From assembly GCA_021807065.1 (NCBI GenBank), contig JAKAPO010000176.1, forward strand, positions 1-5,673: 5,673 nucleotides of DNA. Direction: 5' to 3'. Below are positions 5,381 to 5,673 of this stretch, one piece after another; within the stretch, counting starts at the first letter, position 1, and each line of letters opens with the position of its first letter. Under the pieces are notes generated by a model, which was given only the letters and a program-made list of their open reading frames with translations, was not told the DNA's origin and did no database searches. Origin of the DNA: a bacterium. GTDB lineage: Bacteria > Vulcanimicrobiota > Vulcanimicrobiia > Vulcanimicrobiales > Vulcanimicrobiaceae. The position numbers and the translations under genes are program-made.

Positions 5381-5581
5381 ATGTTCTCGGTGCCGGACGT
5401 TCTCGTCGTTTCGATTCTCGCACTCTTGTTGTTCGGGCCCGAACGCCTGCCGAAGGTCATGCGACAAGCGGGACGCGTGATGCGAGACATGCAGAACACG
5501 TCCCAGGCATTCATCGCCGAAATGGAGCGCGCTGCAGACGTTGCGGATCGCTCGGAAGAGAAGTCGGGCTCAGAGGACTAG
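5381..5581 (+). CDS. tatA: Twin-arginine translocase subunit TatA/TatB
   Basis: TatA/TatB proteins form part of the membrane machine that exports folded proteins carrying twin-arginine signals. The 66-aa product has the standard plan: a very short periplasmic N terminus (MFSVPD), one membrane helix (about 7-17), the hinge FGPERLP (18-24), an amphipathic helix (about 25-48) and a short acidic tail ending SGSED. The helix is rich in Leu and Ile and the hinge is typical. The ERLP hinge is common in TatB-like and dual-function proteins, while the short length favours TatA; the two cannot be separated here. The polar residue near position 6 is Asp, where Escherichia TatA has Gln8 and TatB Glu8. 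The ATG has no Shine-Dalgarno sequence. The gene diverges from the trmD cluster across the fold-back element. Its TAG stop lies in the CTAG bordering the right IS. Confidence 0.92.
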   Translation: MFSVPDVLVVSILALLLFGPERLPKVMRQAGRVMRDMQNTSQAFIAEMERAADVADRSEEKSGSED

Positions 5582-5598
5582 AGCACATCTCATAAATA
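5578..5598 (+). repeat. Left terminal inverted repeat of right IS plus CTAG target
   Basis: CTAG (5578-5581) is followed by AGCACATCTCATAAATA (5582-5598), identical to the complement of 78-94. It opens an IS whose transposase start follows at 5650. After 5598 the two ends diverge, as expected for the left and right ends of one IS type. CTAG overlaps the last base of the tatA Asp codon plus its TAG stop. Confidence 0.8.
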
Positions 5599-5649
5599 CG
5601 ATGTGACCACTTGAAGGGCGTGCACCGTGCGCGCATTTCTGCTATTCTT

Positions 5650-5673
5650 ATGGCAATGGATCTGACGGATGAG
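5650..5673 (+). CDS. IS5-like transposase, N-terminal fragment (cut by window edge)
   Basis: Eight codons are visible, reading MAMDLTDE; the gene runs off the window. M-D-L-T-D-E is the usual opening of many IS5-family transposases, which typically continue QW. The ATG at 5650 or the one at 5656 could be the start; 5656 gives the more typical N terminus. It lies 68 nt inside the left IS end. The gene reads in the same direction as the fragment at 1-86, so the two IS copies are direct repeats around the gene block. The family call rests on few residues but is supported by the terminal repeat. Confidence 0.6.

Noticed and set aside
78..5598. A 23-bp perfect inverted repeat enclosing the whole block, suggesting an invertible switch
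   Set aside because: The repeats are the right end of one IS and the left end of another in the same orientation, so they are terminal repeats, not dedicated inversion sites. No recombinase gene lies in the window.
1..5673. Hidden CRISPR array, tRNA, toxin-antitoxin or defence system
   Set aside because: There are no regularly spaced direct repeats, no tRNA-like fold with conserved arm bases, and every recognisable gene is housekeeping or IS-derived.

Overview
The window looks like a core chromosomal block of a moderately high-GC free-living bacterium, with an insertion sequence (IS) cutting in at each edge. Five housekeeping families are recognisable: TrmD, ribosomal protein L19, three signal peptidases I, the ribosome-assembly GTPase RbgA/YlqF, and RNase HII. 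This is the widespread trmD-rplS-lepB-rbgA-rnhB order. Most starts lack a clear Shine-Dalgarno sequence. Taxonomy cannot be fixed from this much sequence; a poorly sampled phylum such as Eremiobacterota is possible, but that is a guess.

Layout from left to right. Positions 1-94 are the 3' end of an IS5-like transposase gene and its terminal inverted repeat. From 95 to 5044 everything reads on the minus strand. In transcription order: an unrecognised 157-aa protein (4571-5044), trmD (3885-4556), rplS (3481-3822), lepB3 (2855-3484), lepB2 (2118-2858), lepB1 (1583-2098), rbgA (777-1586) and rnhB (95-796). The genes overlap by a few bases or sit less than about 65 nt apart, so they probably form one operon. 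A second good promoter lies just before rplS. Positions 5045-5380 hold no gene. This gap is mostly a 277-bp fold-back element with perfect 18-bp terminal inverted repeats and a TTA duplication, followed by a 15-bp palindrome. A tatA/tatB gene (5381-5581) reads rightward. The right edge (5582-5673) is the start of another IS whose terminal repeat is identical to that of the left IS.

The genes connect translation with protein export. TrmD methylates tRNA, L19 and RbgA belong to the large ribosomal subunit and its assembly, the LepB enzymes cleave signal peptides at the membrane, TatA/B exports folded proteins, and RnhB removes ribonucleotides from DNA.

The main oddities are these. lepB3 has no ATG, GTG or TTG start that keeps its membrane anchor and catalytic serine; it appears to start at ATA where an ATGA overlap became ATAA. 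Three signal peptidase genes lie in tandem. Both flanking ISs sit in CTAG sites that coincide with the TAG stop codons of rnhB and tatA. A MITE-like fold-back element is wedged between two divergent genes. RbgA has a degenerate G4 motif. I see no CRISPR array, tRNA, rRNA or defence system.
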